Source: Alphaproteobacteria bacterium
Lineage (GTDB): Bacteria; Pseudomonadota; Alphaproteobacteria; Micavibrionales; Micavibrionaceae
Direction of reading: 5' to 3'
NCBI GenBank assembly: GCA_023301785.1
Contig: JALZUF010000198.1
Coordinates: 1-18,020, forward strand
DNA: 18,020 bases
The notes under the pieces are model-generated. The model searched no databases, was not told where the DNA came from, and was given only the letters and a program-made list of their open reading frames with translations. Numbering within the stretch: position 1 is the first letter of the stretch; each line of letters opens with the position of its first letter. Shown here piece by piece: positions 1 through 8,686 of this stretch. The translations under genes were made by a program, and so were the position numbers.

Positions 1-19
1 GTTTTTGCCAAAAGGCTAT

Positions 20-1156
20 TTAAACAATGTCTATTAAAGTTATAATATTATCTTGCTCTGCTAAAACATCGTGAGCGAAATAATTTTTATTTGCATCAGG
101 GACAGTCTCTATCGGCGATGATTCTGTACTAACAAAATTTGCGATAGCAAGATCTTGAGAATCAGTACTCTGTAAAACATTATCCATACTAATTAAGATT
201 TCAAGACTCTCTTCTGTATGCTCTTCATCATTGATATTTTTCAAATCACCCTGTGCAAAGATATCATTACCACCATCATGAGAATATAGATTATTCGGGC
301 TGAACCCGTCTTCTAATAACGGATCATTAGCGTCCTTATCTTTAAGAAAAATATCATCATTGCCAGATGCCGTTACAATATTATTGAGACCAATCGCCAT
401 AATGGAATCAGGGGGAATGTAGGCAATTTCAACATCAAAAATAAGATCATTAAAATCTCCATCTCCCAAATTAGGGAAGTCTTCAAATCCAATGCGTAAT
501 ATATTTGTATCACCCTCATTTATCAAACCTGAGATAGAGTGACCCTTACCATCGTAATTAAGTTGCGGATTACTTGTGTGATATATTGGACCAGTCAACT
601 TAACGTCTGCTTCTTGCGTAGTATAAATTAAATCAATCGTTGAGGGGTCATCTGTAATTTTAGCAACACGCTCATCTTGCGTTCCAAAGCCGTAAACAAA
701 ATTTATATCGCCTCCATCAGAATTTATATTCTTATTGTAAGAATATCCATTCGCGATTAGAAAGAATTGAAGATCATTTTGAGTATCCGAATGCACAAAA
801 GAAACCTGATGTCCCTTTTCAATACCGCGGGTATTGTGCGCTAATATATTTGCACTATGCATATATCCGTTTTCATCAACAACGTACTTGCCAAATATGT
901 TTTTAAAACCAGTTTGAGGCTTGTCCATAGTGATGGTAACATAAGGTTTATAATCATGGTTCTTGAAGACTATCCCCTCAAAAGAGCTATCAACTTTATG
1001 CGCAGAATATCTTGACCACTCTGATAAAACAGGAAATGTTGGCGCGTCACGAAACTCGTGTTGAATAGCAGAAAAACCATTCGTATCAACACTATCATCT
1101 TGAGACGGCTCATAATTAAACGCCAACTCAGTTTCTTCTAAAATAATTTCAGTCAT
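20..1156 (-). CDS. DUF4114 / RTX-like acidic protein, probable type I secretion substrate
   Basis: The protein has 378 residues, is very acidic and has no cysteine and no N-terminal signal peptide. Residues about 150-245 look like a DUF4114 domain, ending in a segment at 224-243 rich in Asp, Gly and Phe (core NLGDGDFNDLIFD), a likely calcium-binding signature. Two degenerate RTX-like stretches follow, around 263-270 (SGNDDIF) and 293-300 (DGGNDIF). The last 20 residues are acidic and end in a short hydrophobic tail, as C-terminal signals for type I secretion often do. Families with DUF4114 are usually large extracellular or surface proteins; this one is short. The start is supported by GAAGGG at 1165-1170, 8 bases upstream, and by a promoter at 1180-1208. 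No ABC exporter or membrane fusion protein is in the window, so secretion is inferred from the protein alone. Its substrate or binding partner is unknown. Confidence 0.65.
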   Translation of the reverse strand: MTEIILEETELAFNYEPSQDDSVDTNGFSAIQHEFRDAPTFPVLSEWSRYSAHKVDSSFEGIVFKNHDYKPYVTITMDKPQTGFKNIFGKYVVDENGYMHSANILAHNTRGIEKGHQVSFVHSDTQNDLQFFLIANGYSYNKNINSDGGDINFVYGFGTQDERVAKITDDPSTIDLIYTTQEADVKLTGPIYHTSNPQLNYDGKGHSISGLINEGDTNILRIGFEDFPNLGDGDFNDLIFDVEIAYIPPDSIMAIGLNNIVTASGNDDIFLKDKDANDPLLEDGFSPNNLYSHDGGNDIFAQGDLKNINDEEHTEESLEILISMDNVLQSTDSQDLAIANFVSTESSPIETVPDANKNYFAHDVLAEQDNIITLIDIV

Positions 1157-1179
1157 AAATTACACCCTTCAGCGTATTA

Positions 1180-1208
1180 ATTTTATGTTAAATGACATAT
1201 AAAGTCAA
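1180..1208 (-). promoter_or_regulatory. Sigma-70-type promoter of the DUF4114 gene
   Basis: On the minus strand, TTGACT (1203-1208) and TAAAAT (1180-1185) are separated by exactly 17 bases. Transcription would begin near 1173, leaving a leader of about 17 bases that contains the ribosome site GAAGGG. This makes the DUF4114 gene a separate transcription unit from the two-component operon upstream of it. Confidence 0.6.
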
Positions 1209-1228
1209 ATAGTTGAAACTTTTATACT

Positions 1229-1262
1229 AATAAGGACACTCACTTACGTAAGTGCCCTTATT
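1229..1262. terminator. Hairpin, possible terminator after the kinase gene
   Basis: AATAAGG-A-CACT (1229-1240) pairs with AGTG-C-CCTTATT (1251-1262): eleven pairs with one A-C mismatch, closing a 10-base loop. An alternative fold uses the 14-base palindrome CACTTACGTAAGTG (1241-1254). It lies 166 bases past the stop of the minus-strand kinase and upstream of the next promoter, where a terminator is expected. No good T-run follows on either strand, so termination is inferred from position and stem only. Confidence 0.4.
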
Positions 1263-1367
1263 GTAGGGTTATTGATCAATGATGATTCAAATTAACTTAC
1301 ACATTATCTGAACCAAACATTATTCAACTATCCATCCTCACACATCAAGTCATCCCAGTTGTGAGAA

Positions 1368-1400
1368 CTATGAAAGAAATTTGTAAGAAATTTGTAAGAA
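1368..1400. repeat. Three tandem 11-base repeats, possible response-regulator site
   Basis: On the plus strand ATTTGTAAGAA occurs twice back to back (1379-1389 and 1390-1400). A third, degenerate copy (CTATGAAAGAA, 1368-1378) matches at 8 of 11 positions. On the minus strand the unit reads TTCTTACAAAT. A one-helical-turn direct repeat is the arrangement that OmpR/PhoB-family regulators usually bind, and a regulator of that family is encoded in the adjacent operon. The site is over 150 bases from the promoter of the DUF4114 gene, which is far for direct activation, so its role is open. Confidence 0.5.
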
Positions 1401-1427
1401 AATTTTTAATTGTTTTATTTCAACACT

Positions 1428-3524
1428 TTATAGGTCATATTTTTCTATATTAATAAATGTGTTATTCAACTCTCGATGGAAACTATGATAAAAGTCGCGT
1501 AAATTTTTTGCTATAACATCAAAATTATCTTCTATAGCTAGATTTTCAACATTTTTTGCTATAGCCGCAGAATGAGACATTCCAACCTGTCCCAAAATGG
1601 CAGTCAAATCGTGTGCAGCTTGGGAAATCGCGTTTAAATCATTAGAAAAGTAACCATCTTCTAAGACTACAACAAGCCGATTAGCTTCATTTTTACAGTT
1701 TTCTAGAAATTGGACAGTATATTCTACACCAAAATCTTCAATAATATTAATCATAGAGCCCGCAAGGCTTGAGTTTTCAGTCTGCCTCACTACATCTGAT
1801 TTAGCCAACGCGTGTTTTTGAACCATTTTCAATAGAGCTTCTTTTTTATAAGGCTTAATCAAATAATCCGCCGCTCCAGCTGCGAGAGAATCTTCCAAAC
1901 GTTTTTGATCAGTTGTCGCCGTCAGCGCGATAATAGGAAAACTATAAAAGCGTGATCCGTCCTCTTTTAATAATCTAATGGTACGAATTCCATCAATAAC
2001 AGGCATATTTAGATCCATCAACACTATCGAAAAGTCACCTTGTGCTAAAAGCCGCATTGCCTCTAAACCGTTTGAAGCTGTCTCCATAGCGTGGCCAGAC
2101 AAACCTATAATATTTTTAGCACTCTCGCGGTTGATAGCGTTGTCATCAACTAAGAGAATATTAAATTTTTCTAAACTATCTTCTTCATATATGGGATCAT
2201 CACAAGCATCAGAGACATCTTCTATTATTAGTAAAGTGAAAGAAAAACAACTTCCCTTACCAATCTCGCTTTTCACGTTAACCTTACCATTCATCAGTTC
2301 CACTAATTGCGCTGAAATTGAAAGACCCAAACCACTACCCCCATAACGTCGCGCTATAGATGAATCCGCTTGGGAAAAACGTTGAAACAGTTTGTTCTTT
2401 TGATCTTCAGAAATACCAATGCCTGTATCTATTATATTAATCGTAATGTATTTTTTATCTTGAACATCCGCCCTTAAAATCACTTCACCAGAGTTTGTAA
2501 ATTTAATAGCATTACTTAATAAATTAAGAATAATCTGGCGTACTCTATTCTCATCACCAAAAAACATTTGCGGTAAGTTAGGACTTAACTCTAATTTTAT
2601 ATCTAAATTTTTGTTCGTTGCACTTATAACCAGAATATTAAAAGTATTTTCTAAGAAATTTGGCAAATTAAAGCTTCTGTTTTCTAAAGTAATGTTACCT
2701 GTTTCAACTTGGTTTAAGTCTAAAATATCATTCAATGTATTTAAAAGAGTATTTGAACAACTGGCCATTGTCGTAAAATGACCCTCAATCACTTTAGAAA
2801 CTTTCTGTGTTTTCAAAAACTCCATCGTATTAATAATACCATTTAATGGCGTCCTGATTTCATGAGACATGACTGATAAAAAGTCTGATTTAGCTTCATT
2901 TGCCTCTTGTGCCATCAAAGTGGCTTTCACTAACTCCTCATTACGCACAACCAGCAGCTCTGATGATTTATACAGCTTGTTCCCTATAAGGCCTGCAAAC
3001 ACTGTAAAGAGCAAGATACCCGACACAATGAAAGGACTTTCAATACTATTAAAATTTATCAGCGCAATTGATAAAGAAAAGAAAAGATAAAGCGCTAACG
3101 TTGCCTTCAGAATAAAATGGTTACTCGAACAAGATGTAATACAAAACCCAATAGACAGTATTATAAAAATATACCCAATAATATGATCAAAAAGATACGA
3201 TGTCTGAATAGGCCAAAACAAAATAATTACAAATGGTAAAATGTAACAAATCTTATTTACAAAAATTTGAACTTCAAGTTGTTTTAATTTTGATGATGTA
3301 TACATTTCAAAATTATTCAAAATTCTAAAACCATTCATATAAAACAATACAGATAATATTAATAAGGCAACAAACCCGTATAATTCAAATCCTGCTGGAG
3401 CACCAAAAGTATAAAAGCGTAAGCCAATAAAAATACTTGCTGTTACTGCCGGAATCCAAAATGTATTTTTTTGATTTTGAATAAAAAGAGAAAATAAACT
3501 TTGTTTTGTTTCAACGCTCTTCAT
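1428..3524 (-). CDS. Membrane hybrid histidine kinase (HisKA-HATPase-REC-HPt)
   Basis: The 698-residue protein is an ArcB/TorS-like phosphorelay kinase in one chain. Residues 22-183 carry about six hydrophobic segments with short loops and no large periplasmic domain, so the signal is probably sensed within or at the membrane. A short helical linker leads to HisKA with phospho-acceptor His221 in SHEIRTPLNG. The ATPase domain shows N334/N338 (N box), DTGIG at 366-370 and the GGSGLGLS lid at 395-402. The receiver domain has D460/D461, phospho-acceptor D504, T535 and K557. The C-terminal HPt domain has H638 in AAHDL; the Lys-Gly that usually follows this His in HPt domains is Thr-Ala here. The gene overlaps the regulator gene by 14 bases, so the two are translationally coupled and almost certainly partners. 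The stimulus cannot be deduced. Confidence 0.9.
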   Translation of the reverse strand: MKSVETKQSLFSLFIQNQKNTFWIPAVTASIFIGLRFYTFGAPAGFELYGFVALLILSVLFYMNGFRILNNFEMYTSSKLKQLEVQIFVNKICYILPFVIILFWPIQTSYLFDHIIGYIFIILSIGFCITSCSSNHFILKATLALYLFFSLSIALINFNSIESPFIVSGILLFTVFAGLIGNKLYKSSELLVVRNEELVKATLMAQEANEAKSDFLSVMSHEIRTPLNGIINTMEFLKTQKVSKVIEGHFTTMASCSNTLLNTLNDILDLNQVETGNITLENRSFNLPNFLENTFNILVISATNKNLDIKLELSPNLPQMFFGDENRVRQIILNLLSNAIKFTNSGEVILRADVQDKKYITINIIDTGIGISEDQKNKLFQRFSQADSSIARRYGGSGLGLSISAQLVELMNGKVNVKSEIGKGSCFSFTLLIIEDVSDACDDPIYEEDSLEKFNILLVDDNAINRESAKNIIGLSGHAMETASNGLEAMRLLAQGDFSIVLMDLNMPVIDGIRTIRLLKEDGSRFYSFPIIALTATTDQKRLEDSLAAGAADYLIKPYKKEALLKMVQKHALAKSDVVRQTENSSLAGSMINIIEDFGVEYTVQFLENCKNEANRLVVVLEDGYFSNDLNAISQAAHDLTAILGQVGMSHSAAIAKNVENLAIEDNFDVIAKNLRDFYHSFHRELNNTFINIEKYDL

Positions 3525-4215
3525 AGCGGTACCCTACACCATGAACTGTTTTTATAATATTTGGTGCTTTAGGATCGACTTCAATCTTCTTACGGAGTTG
3601 TGACATATGCCAATCTACGGTTCTGCTCTCTGGCATAATATGTGCGCCCCAACAATAATCTATAAGCGTGTCTCGATGAACAACCTCATTCTTATTATCG
3701 AAGAGTAATTGTAAAATTTTTATATCGCGAAGACTCAGATCAATAACTTCGTCCTCTCGAACTGCACAAAGTTTACTAGGTGTGATTTCTAGTTCAGCAA
3801 TTTGAAAAGTCTTTAGTACGCCTTTAGGGGTTGTTGCACTAGCCTGATTCTGTATTGCTAGCCTACGAATAATCGCGCGAATTCTTGCAACAACTTCTTT
3901 AGTGTCAAAAGGCTTAATAATATAATCGTCTGCGCCAATTTCTAGACCAGAAATTTTATCATCTATCTGGTCTTTAGACGTTATAAAAATAATAGGTGTT
4001 GTTTCATCATACAGACGAATTTCCTTACAAACCTCAAAACCCGATAAATCGGGCATCATAATATCCAGACAAACAAAATCAGGCTTATGTTCTTTATATT
4101 GCTCAATCGCAGCCTGCCCAGAATTTGCTTTTATAACCTCAAAGCCCTCTTTTTGCAGTAGGTCATTGAGGAAAGTAAGCATTACTTCATTATTATCAGC
4201 GATCAGAAATTTCAT
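3511..4215 (-). CDS. OmpR/PhoB-family response regulator
   Basis: The 234-residue protein has an N-terminal receiver domain (about 1-118) and a C-terminal winged-helix DNA-binding domain (about 135-232), the OmpR/PhoB layout. The phospho-acceptor is D51 (CLDIMMPD), with T79 and K101 (IIKPF) in place. The metal-binding acidic pair, normally Asp-Asp or Glu-Asp, reads D7-N8 here, so the second acid is lost. This is unusual and could weaken Mg-dependent phosphorylation. The gene is first in a two-gene operon and its last 14 bases are the first 14 of the kinase gene. The most likely role is transcription control in response to the partner kinase. One candidate target is the repeat array at 1368-1400. 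It is divergent from recQ, with 138 bases between the starts. Confidence 0.9.
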   Translation of the reverse strand: MKFLIADNNEVMLTFLNDLLQKEGFEVIKANSGQAAIEQYKEHKPDFVCLDIMMPDLSGFEVCKEIRLYDETTPIIFITSKDQIDDKISGLEIGADDYIIKPFDTKEVVARIRAIIRRLAIQNQASATTPKGVLKTFQIAELEITPSKLCAVREDEVIDLSLRDIKILQLLFDNKNEVVHRDTLIDYCWGAHIMPESRTVDWHMSQLRKKIEVDPKAPNIIKTVHGVGYRYEER

Positions 4216-4325
4216 AAAACAAGTTTTAACATAGAATGGGCATGATCATAAATGCTTTTGTAATAGTTCAAATAAAGAGAAATGCATTATGAAAAAACAA
4301 AATCTGTTATTTGATATTAGACTTT

Positions 4326-4331
4326 TATAAT
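4326..4331 (+). promoter_or_regulatory. -10 element upstream of recQ
   Basis: A perfect TATAAT lies 22 bases before the recQ start. No convincing -35 hexamer is seen 16-18 bases upstream. Transcription would begin near 4338, giving a leader of only about 16 bases without a Shine-Dalgarno sequence, so recQ may be translated from a near-leaderless message. Confidence 0.4.
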
Positions 4332-4353
4332 CCTTTTCCTCTATGCTCCCCTG

Positions 4354-6177
4354 ATGCTTCAATCTATTAACAATGACACTTCCCAATCTCCAAAAGAAAT
4401 CCTATCAAACATTTTTGGATATGATGCCTTTCGTGGAGATCAAGAAGAAATCATAAATGATTTAATAACAGGACAAAGCTGCGGCGTTTTAATGCCCACA
4501 GGCAGCGGCAAATCCCTATGTTACCAAATTCCGTCCATATGCATGGAAGGAACAGGGATTATCGTTTCTCCTTTGATTGCTCTTATGAACGATCAGGTTT
4601 TAGCCTTACGTGAAGCTGGCGTTAAAGCCGCAGCCCTTCATTCAGGGTTAGAATATCAGGAACTTCAAGCAACCCTTAATGACTTACGTAACGGCGCGCT
4701 TGATTTGATTTATGTTGCGCCCGAACGTCTTGTGAATAGTAATTTTTTAGATATCTTAGACAACATTAAAATTGCCCTTTTTGCAATCGATGAGGCTCAC
4801 TGTATATCTCAATGGGGTCATGATTTCAGGCCCGAATACAGGCAAGTCTCTTTACTAAGAACACGCTATCCCAATACACCTTGTATTGCCGTCACCGCAA
4901 CGGCTGACCAGGCAACACGTAAGGATATTGTTGAAAGACTTTCGCTTCCTAAATTATATGTTGCGGGATTTGATCGCCCTAATATTACTTATTACGTGTC
5001 CATCAAAGATAATCCACGCACTCAACTTTTACGTTTTTTAAAAGCGCGCAACGATAATGAAAGCGGAATTGTTTACTGCCTCTCCCGTAAAAAAGTTGAA
5101 GACACAGCAAAATGGCTGACTGAACAAGGCTATAACGCTCTGCCCTATCACGCTCGCCTAGATTCCAAAGTGCGTGCAAATAATCAAGAACGATTTATCA
5201 AAGATGACGGCGTTATTATGGTTGCAACAATCGCTTTTGGAATGGGCATTGATAAGCCTGATGTGCGCTTTGTAGCGCACCTAGATTTACCTAAGAATAT
5301 TGAAGCTTATTATCAAGAAACAGGCCGTGCAGGTCGCGACGGCTTACCATCTGTTGCTTGGATGGTATATGGGTTACAGGATTTAGCCCTACAGAGGCAA
5401 ATGATCGAAGGGTCCGATTCACCGGGAGAACAAAAAAGAATTGAACGTCAAAAATTAACTGCGTTTTTAGGATATTGCGAAAGTGCAACCTGCCGCCGAC
5501 AAGTCTTACTAAAATATTTTGATGACGATGGCGAACCATGTGGAAATTGCGATACCTGCCTGCATCCTCCAGAGACATTTGACGGCACGATCTCTGCCCA
5601 AAAAATATTATCCTGTATTCTACGTACAGGGCAAATGTTCGGTAGTGGTTATATAATTGATATTCTACTTGGAAAAACAAATGAGCGCATTGAACGTCAA
5701 GACCATCAATCCCTTAGTACCTTCGGTATTGGAACAGAGCACTCTACAAAAGAATGGCAAAGCTTAACACGTCAACTTGTAGCGCGTGGATTTCTATATG
5801 TTGATATGGAAGCCTACGGCGCAATAAAAATGACACAGCAAGGCGTTGACTTCATAAAAGAAAAGCCAGCATTACAAATGCGCTTAGATCCTAAGGCGAT
5901 TGGAGGAACTTCCTCGCACTCTGGTACCAAGAGTGATCCCACAGCCATGCTTGAGAGCGATTCCGATCAAACATTATTCTTAGAATTAAAAGCCTTAAGA
6001 ATAAGTATTGCTAAAGAAAACAACGTCCCTCCTTATGTAGTTTTCCATGATAAAACATTAATTGAAATGATCTTACTTAAACCATCAACCCTCAAAGCTA
6101 TGAACGATGTTCCTGGCGTTGGAAAATCAAAACTGGACAAGTACGGTCAGCTTTTTCTAGAAAAGCTCAGAAGCTAG
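4354..6177 (+). CDS. recQ: ATP-dependent DNA helicase RecQ
   Basis: This 607-residue protein is a full-length bacterial RecQ, a 3'-to-5' DNA helicase that acts in recombination and repair of stalled forks. In order it shows motif 0 (FGYDAFRGDQ, 21-30), Walker A (MPTGSGKS, 47-54), DEAH at 146-149 with the RecQ aromatic loop (CISQWGHDFRP, 150-160), SF2 motif VI (QETGRAGRDG, 321-330), the RecQ zinc site with C380, C396, C399 and C402, a winged-helix region (about 410-510) and a C-terminal HRDC domain (about 535-605). All diagnostic residues are present. The ATG follows a perfect TATAAT with no visible ribosome site. It appears to be a single-gene unit; the desaturase gene on the same strand begins 150 bases downstream. 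Confidence 0.97.
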   Translation: MLQSINNDTSQSPKEILSNIFGYDAFRGDQEEIINDLITGQSCGVLMPTGSGKSLCYQIPSICMEGTGIIVSPLIALMNDQVLALREAGVKAAALHSGLEYQELQATLNDLRNGALDLIYVAPERLVNSNFLDILDNIKIALFAIDEAHCISQWGHDFRPEYRQVSLLRTRYPNTPCIAVTATADQATRKDIVERLSLPKLYVAGFDRPNITYYVSIKDNPRTQLLRFLKARNDNESGIVYCLSRKKVEDTAKWLTEQGYNALPYHARLDSKVRANNQERFIKDDGVIMVATIAFGMGIDKPDVRFVAHLDLPKNIEAYYQETGRAGRDGLPSVAWMVYGLQDLALQRQMIEGSDSPGEQKRIERQKLTAFLGYCESATCRRQVLLKYFDDDGEPCGNCDTCLHPPETFDGTISAQKILSCILRTGQMFGSGYIIDILLGKTNERIERQDHQSLSTFGIGTEHSTKEWQSLTRQLVARGFLYVDMEAYGAIKMTQQGVDFIKEKPALQMRLDPKAIGGTSSHSGTKSDPTAMLESDSDQTLFLELKALRISIAKENNVPPYVVFHDKTLIEMILLKPSTLKAMNDVPGVGKSKLDKYGQLFLEKLRS

Positions 6178-6327
6178 CACGCATTTAACGATATGAGCTG
6201 AACATTTTGATCATTTCGACTTTAAAAACCAAATAAATAAGTGACAAACTGCTGAGAATTGAGTTTATAGTTAGTGTTAGAATTTTTATTTAATAATTAG
6301 GCATAATGCCACCACCCTATAAAAAAT

Positions 6328-7353
6328 GTGAAAAAATTGAACCAGCCCACACCTCAAAATTTAAAAGAAATAGTAGCCCATTGTAATAATTACAAAGGAG
6401 CAGTCACTAACCGTAGTCTTTTTCAACTTGTTACAACATTGAGCCTTCTTGTCGTCATGTGTGGCTTGATGTTCTTAAGCTTAGATTTACCTTACGTGGT
6501 TACAATCTTGTTGGCCTTTCCAACAGCAGGACTCATGGCAAGAATTTTTATTTTCCAACATGACTGTGGCCATAGGTCGTTTTTTACCTCACCCACAGCC
6601 AACGACTGGACAGGAAGAGCTTTAAGTATTTTAACTGTAATGCCTTACAGTTCTTGGAGACGTTCACACAATATGCATCACGCCGCTTCGGGGAATCTTG
6701 ATCATTGCGGTGTCGGGGATATTGATGTGTTAACAGTAAAAGAATACCAAGCCCTATCAAAAGGAAAGCAATTTTTTTATAGATTATACCGCAACCCAAT
6801 TACTCTATTATTGGTTGGAACACCGTTATATACTATGATTTTGCAACGTATACCTTATACGCAAGGAGCCTATTTTCGTGACAGCCATAAGACGCTATCA
6901 CGCCGTTCAATATTCAAAAGCGTAATGCTGACAAATGTTTCTCTACTTGCATTCTATAGCTCCTTAGCGTTTGCAATCGGCCTTGTCCCCCTCCTCAGCA
7001 TAGCCCTCCCAGTCCTCGTAATCACAGCATGGTTTTATGGGTGGGCATTTTTTGTCCAGCACCAGTTTGAAGATACTTATTGGGAAAAGCATGAAAGCTG
7101 GAACAGAATTGAAGCTGCTTTAATGGGTAGCTCTTATCTGGCTTTACCTAAAATTTTACAATGGTTTTCAGGTAATATTGGTATACATCACGTTCACCAC
7201 GCTTGTAGTCAAATTCCTAACTATAAACTTCAAGAATGTATTGATGCTAAGCCAGAACTTAAAGAGCTCAATAAAATCAGCCTTATGCAAAGCTTGAAAT
7301 GTCCCGGCCTAAAATTATGGGATGAAGATAAAAAACAACTCGTTTCTATCTAA
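6328..7353 (+). CDS. Membrane fatty acid desaturase
   Basis: The 341-residue protein introduces a double bond into membrane fatty acyl chains using a di-iron centre. Three histidine boxes are intact: HDCGH (78-82), HNMHH (114-118) and HHVHH (287-291). An extra conserved His-Gln pair at 245-246 is typical of the plant-like DesA/omega-6 type. Hydrophobic segments at about 34-75, 157-175 and 200-240 fit the usual four-helix membrane fold. The position of the double bond cannot be read from the sequence. The start is uncertain: the only usable in-frame codon is GTG at 6328 without a ribosome site, because an in-frame stop lies at 6304-6306. An ATG at 6306 is in another frame, but removing one A from the run at 6321-6326 would join it to this gene. 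It converges with the MscS gene, with 5 bases between stops. Confidence 0.9.
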   Translation: MKKLNQPTPQNLKEIVAHCNNYKGAVTNRSLFQLVTTLSLLVVMCGLMFLSLDLPYVVTILLAFPTAGLMARIFIFQHDCGHRSFFTSPTANDWTGRALSILTVMPYSSWRRSHNMHHAASGNLDHCGVGDIDVLTVKEYQALSKGKQFFYRLYRNPITLLLVGTPLYTMILQRIPYTQGAYFRDSHKTLSRRSIFKSVMLTNVSLLAFYSSLAFAIGLVPLLSIALPVLVITAWFYGWAFFVQHQFEDTYWEKHESWNRIEAALMGSSYLALPKILQWFSGNIGIHHVHHACSQIPNYKLQECIDAKPELKELNKISLMQSLKCPGLKLWDEDKKQLVSI

Positions 7354-7358
7354 AACTA

Positions 7359-8495
7359 TTAGCCTTTAGGCGGAACAAAAATTTCTGGAACTTCGCTTGG
7401 TACACTTTCAAGGTAGACGCTTTGTGAAGGGAATGCGAAACTACTATTGGCCTCTTTCTCAACGATACGTTTAATTTCCATCGCAAAAGCTTCTTTAATT
7501 TCCAGCCAATCTCCCCAATTTGTTGTATTTGTAAAACAGTATACAAGCAAGTCTATTGAGCTATCGTTAAAGCTATCAACGCGCACAAAAGTGCTTACCT
7601 CATCAGCTTTTGCAAAGTCATCATTTTTTTCAAGATAGCTCATAATACCATCACGAATTATTTGTAATTGTGCGACATCCGTACCATAAGTCACTCCAAT
7701 CTTCCATTTAATACGTCGGTGCGTCATACGAGAAAAATTAGTAACAACCGCATCGGATAAATTTGAATTAGGAGCGTGCACAGGCGCTTGATCAAAACGA
7801 CGGATTTTAGTAGATCGAAAACCAATCTCCTCCACTGTGCCTTCCACAACACCATCCACTAATATCCACTCGCCTGGGTGAAAACGTTTTTCTGCAATAA
7901 TGGTAATGCCACCAATTAGATTTTTGAATAAATCTTGCGCACCAAGTGCTACAGCGGCACCAAACAGGCCGAGACCGGCAAGTAACGGTCCAACTGCGAT
8001 ACCCCATATCTCTAAAATAATCGCCGAGCCAATAAAAAGAACAAGAACCTTAAGTGCCTTAAAAATCCACACCATCATTTCATGCGTTAAAATATTTTCT
8101 AATTTTTTTAGACCAAAGGATAAAGGCGTTAGCGTGCGGTGTAGAGCCCAAAAAATTGTAAACACAATGAGTGAGCGCTCTAGCCTCATAACAATATCAT
8201 TAATGTCATCCGAAAAATCCATGTATTGCGTGGCAAAGAAAATACCAAGTATAATTGGGATAAATTTGACTGGGGGAACCAAGGCCTCAATGATTTTATC
8301 ATCTAATGTATTCTTAGATTTTGTGGCCATACTTCGTAAATATTTAAGAACAAATTTGCTAAACAAACCACGGATTAGAAGAAACACACCAAAAATTAAA
8401 AGCGCGATTAAGATTTGCCCTATATCGACTCCCATAAATCCATGAGTCCAGACATCAATCACCATATGCTTGAAAGCTTCCAAATCTTTATTCAT
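7359..8495 (-). CDS. MscS-family mechanosensitive channel
   Basis: The 378-residue inner-membrane protein belongs to the small-conductance mechanosensitive channel family, which releases solutes on sudden osmotic downshock. Hydrophobic segments lie at about 24-44, 73-90, 105-122 and 141-163, followed by the Gly/Ala-rich pore helix (about 168-196, with LGLFGAAVALGAQD). The beta domain follows with the family signatures at 205-219 (FHPGEW, DGVVEGTV) and 238-254 (VHAPNSNLSDAVVTNFSR). The cytoplasmic alpha/beta domain ends at about 350. It has four or five membrane segments rather than the three of E. coli MscS, so it belongs to a larger subfamily such as the YbdG/YnaI group. The Pro-rich tail (369-378) is unlike the core. 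It is probably transcribed alone. Confidence 0.93.
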   Translation of the reverse strand: MNKDLEAFKHMVIDVWTHGFMGVDIGQILIALLIFGVFLLIRGLFSKFVLKYLRSMATKSKNTLDDKIIEALVPPVKFIPIILGIFFATQYMDFSDDINDIVMRLERSLIVFTIFWALHRTLTPLSFGLKKLENILTHEMMVWIFKALKVLVLFIGSAIILEIWGIAVGPLLAGLGLFGAAVALGAQDLFKNLIGGITIIAEKRFHPGEWILVDGVVEGTVEEIGFRSTKIRRFDQAPVHAPNSNLSDAVVTNFSRMTHRRIKWKIGVTYGTDVAQLQIIRDGIMSYLEKNDDFAKADEVSTFVRVDSFNDSSIDLLVYCFTNTTNWGDWLEIKEAFAMEIKRIVEKEANSSFAFPSQSVYLESVPSEVPEIFVPPKG

Positions 8496-8686
8496 AATTT
8501 ATGCACCCTTTTAATATTATTGCCTTTAATACAACGGTACTATCACATTTCCTCGCTTTACACATATAAAATTTATTGGAAATTTAAATTAAGGTATTGA
8601 AATAATTTAATCATTTTCAGGCTGGGAAAAAAGACTATTTGTTATTAAGATACGTTTGACCATCTTTATAGCAAAAGGAAAGCATT

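Noticed and set aside
1..19. GCC-AAAA-GGC at the left edge as a terminator of the DUF4114 gene
   Set aside because: Only three pairs and no T-run on the relevant strand.
6145..6230. AGCTC...GAGCT at the end of recQ as a terminator
   Set aside because: The loop is far too long and no T-run follows.
7359..8495. Large plus-strand open frames opposite the MscS gene, such as 7900-8445
   Set aside because: They are shadows; the minus-strand product has full MscS motifs, and the plus frames have no recognisable domain or ribosome site.
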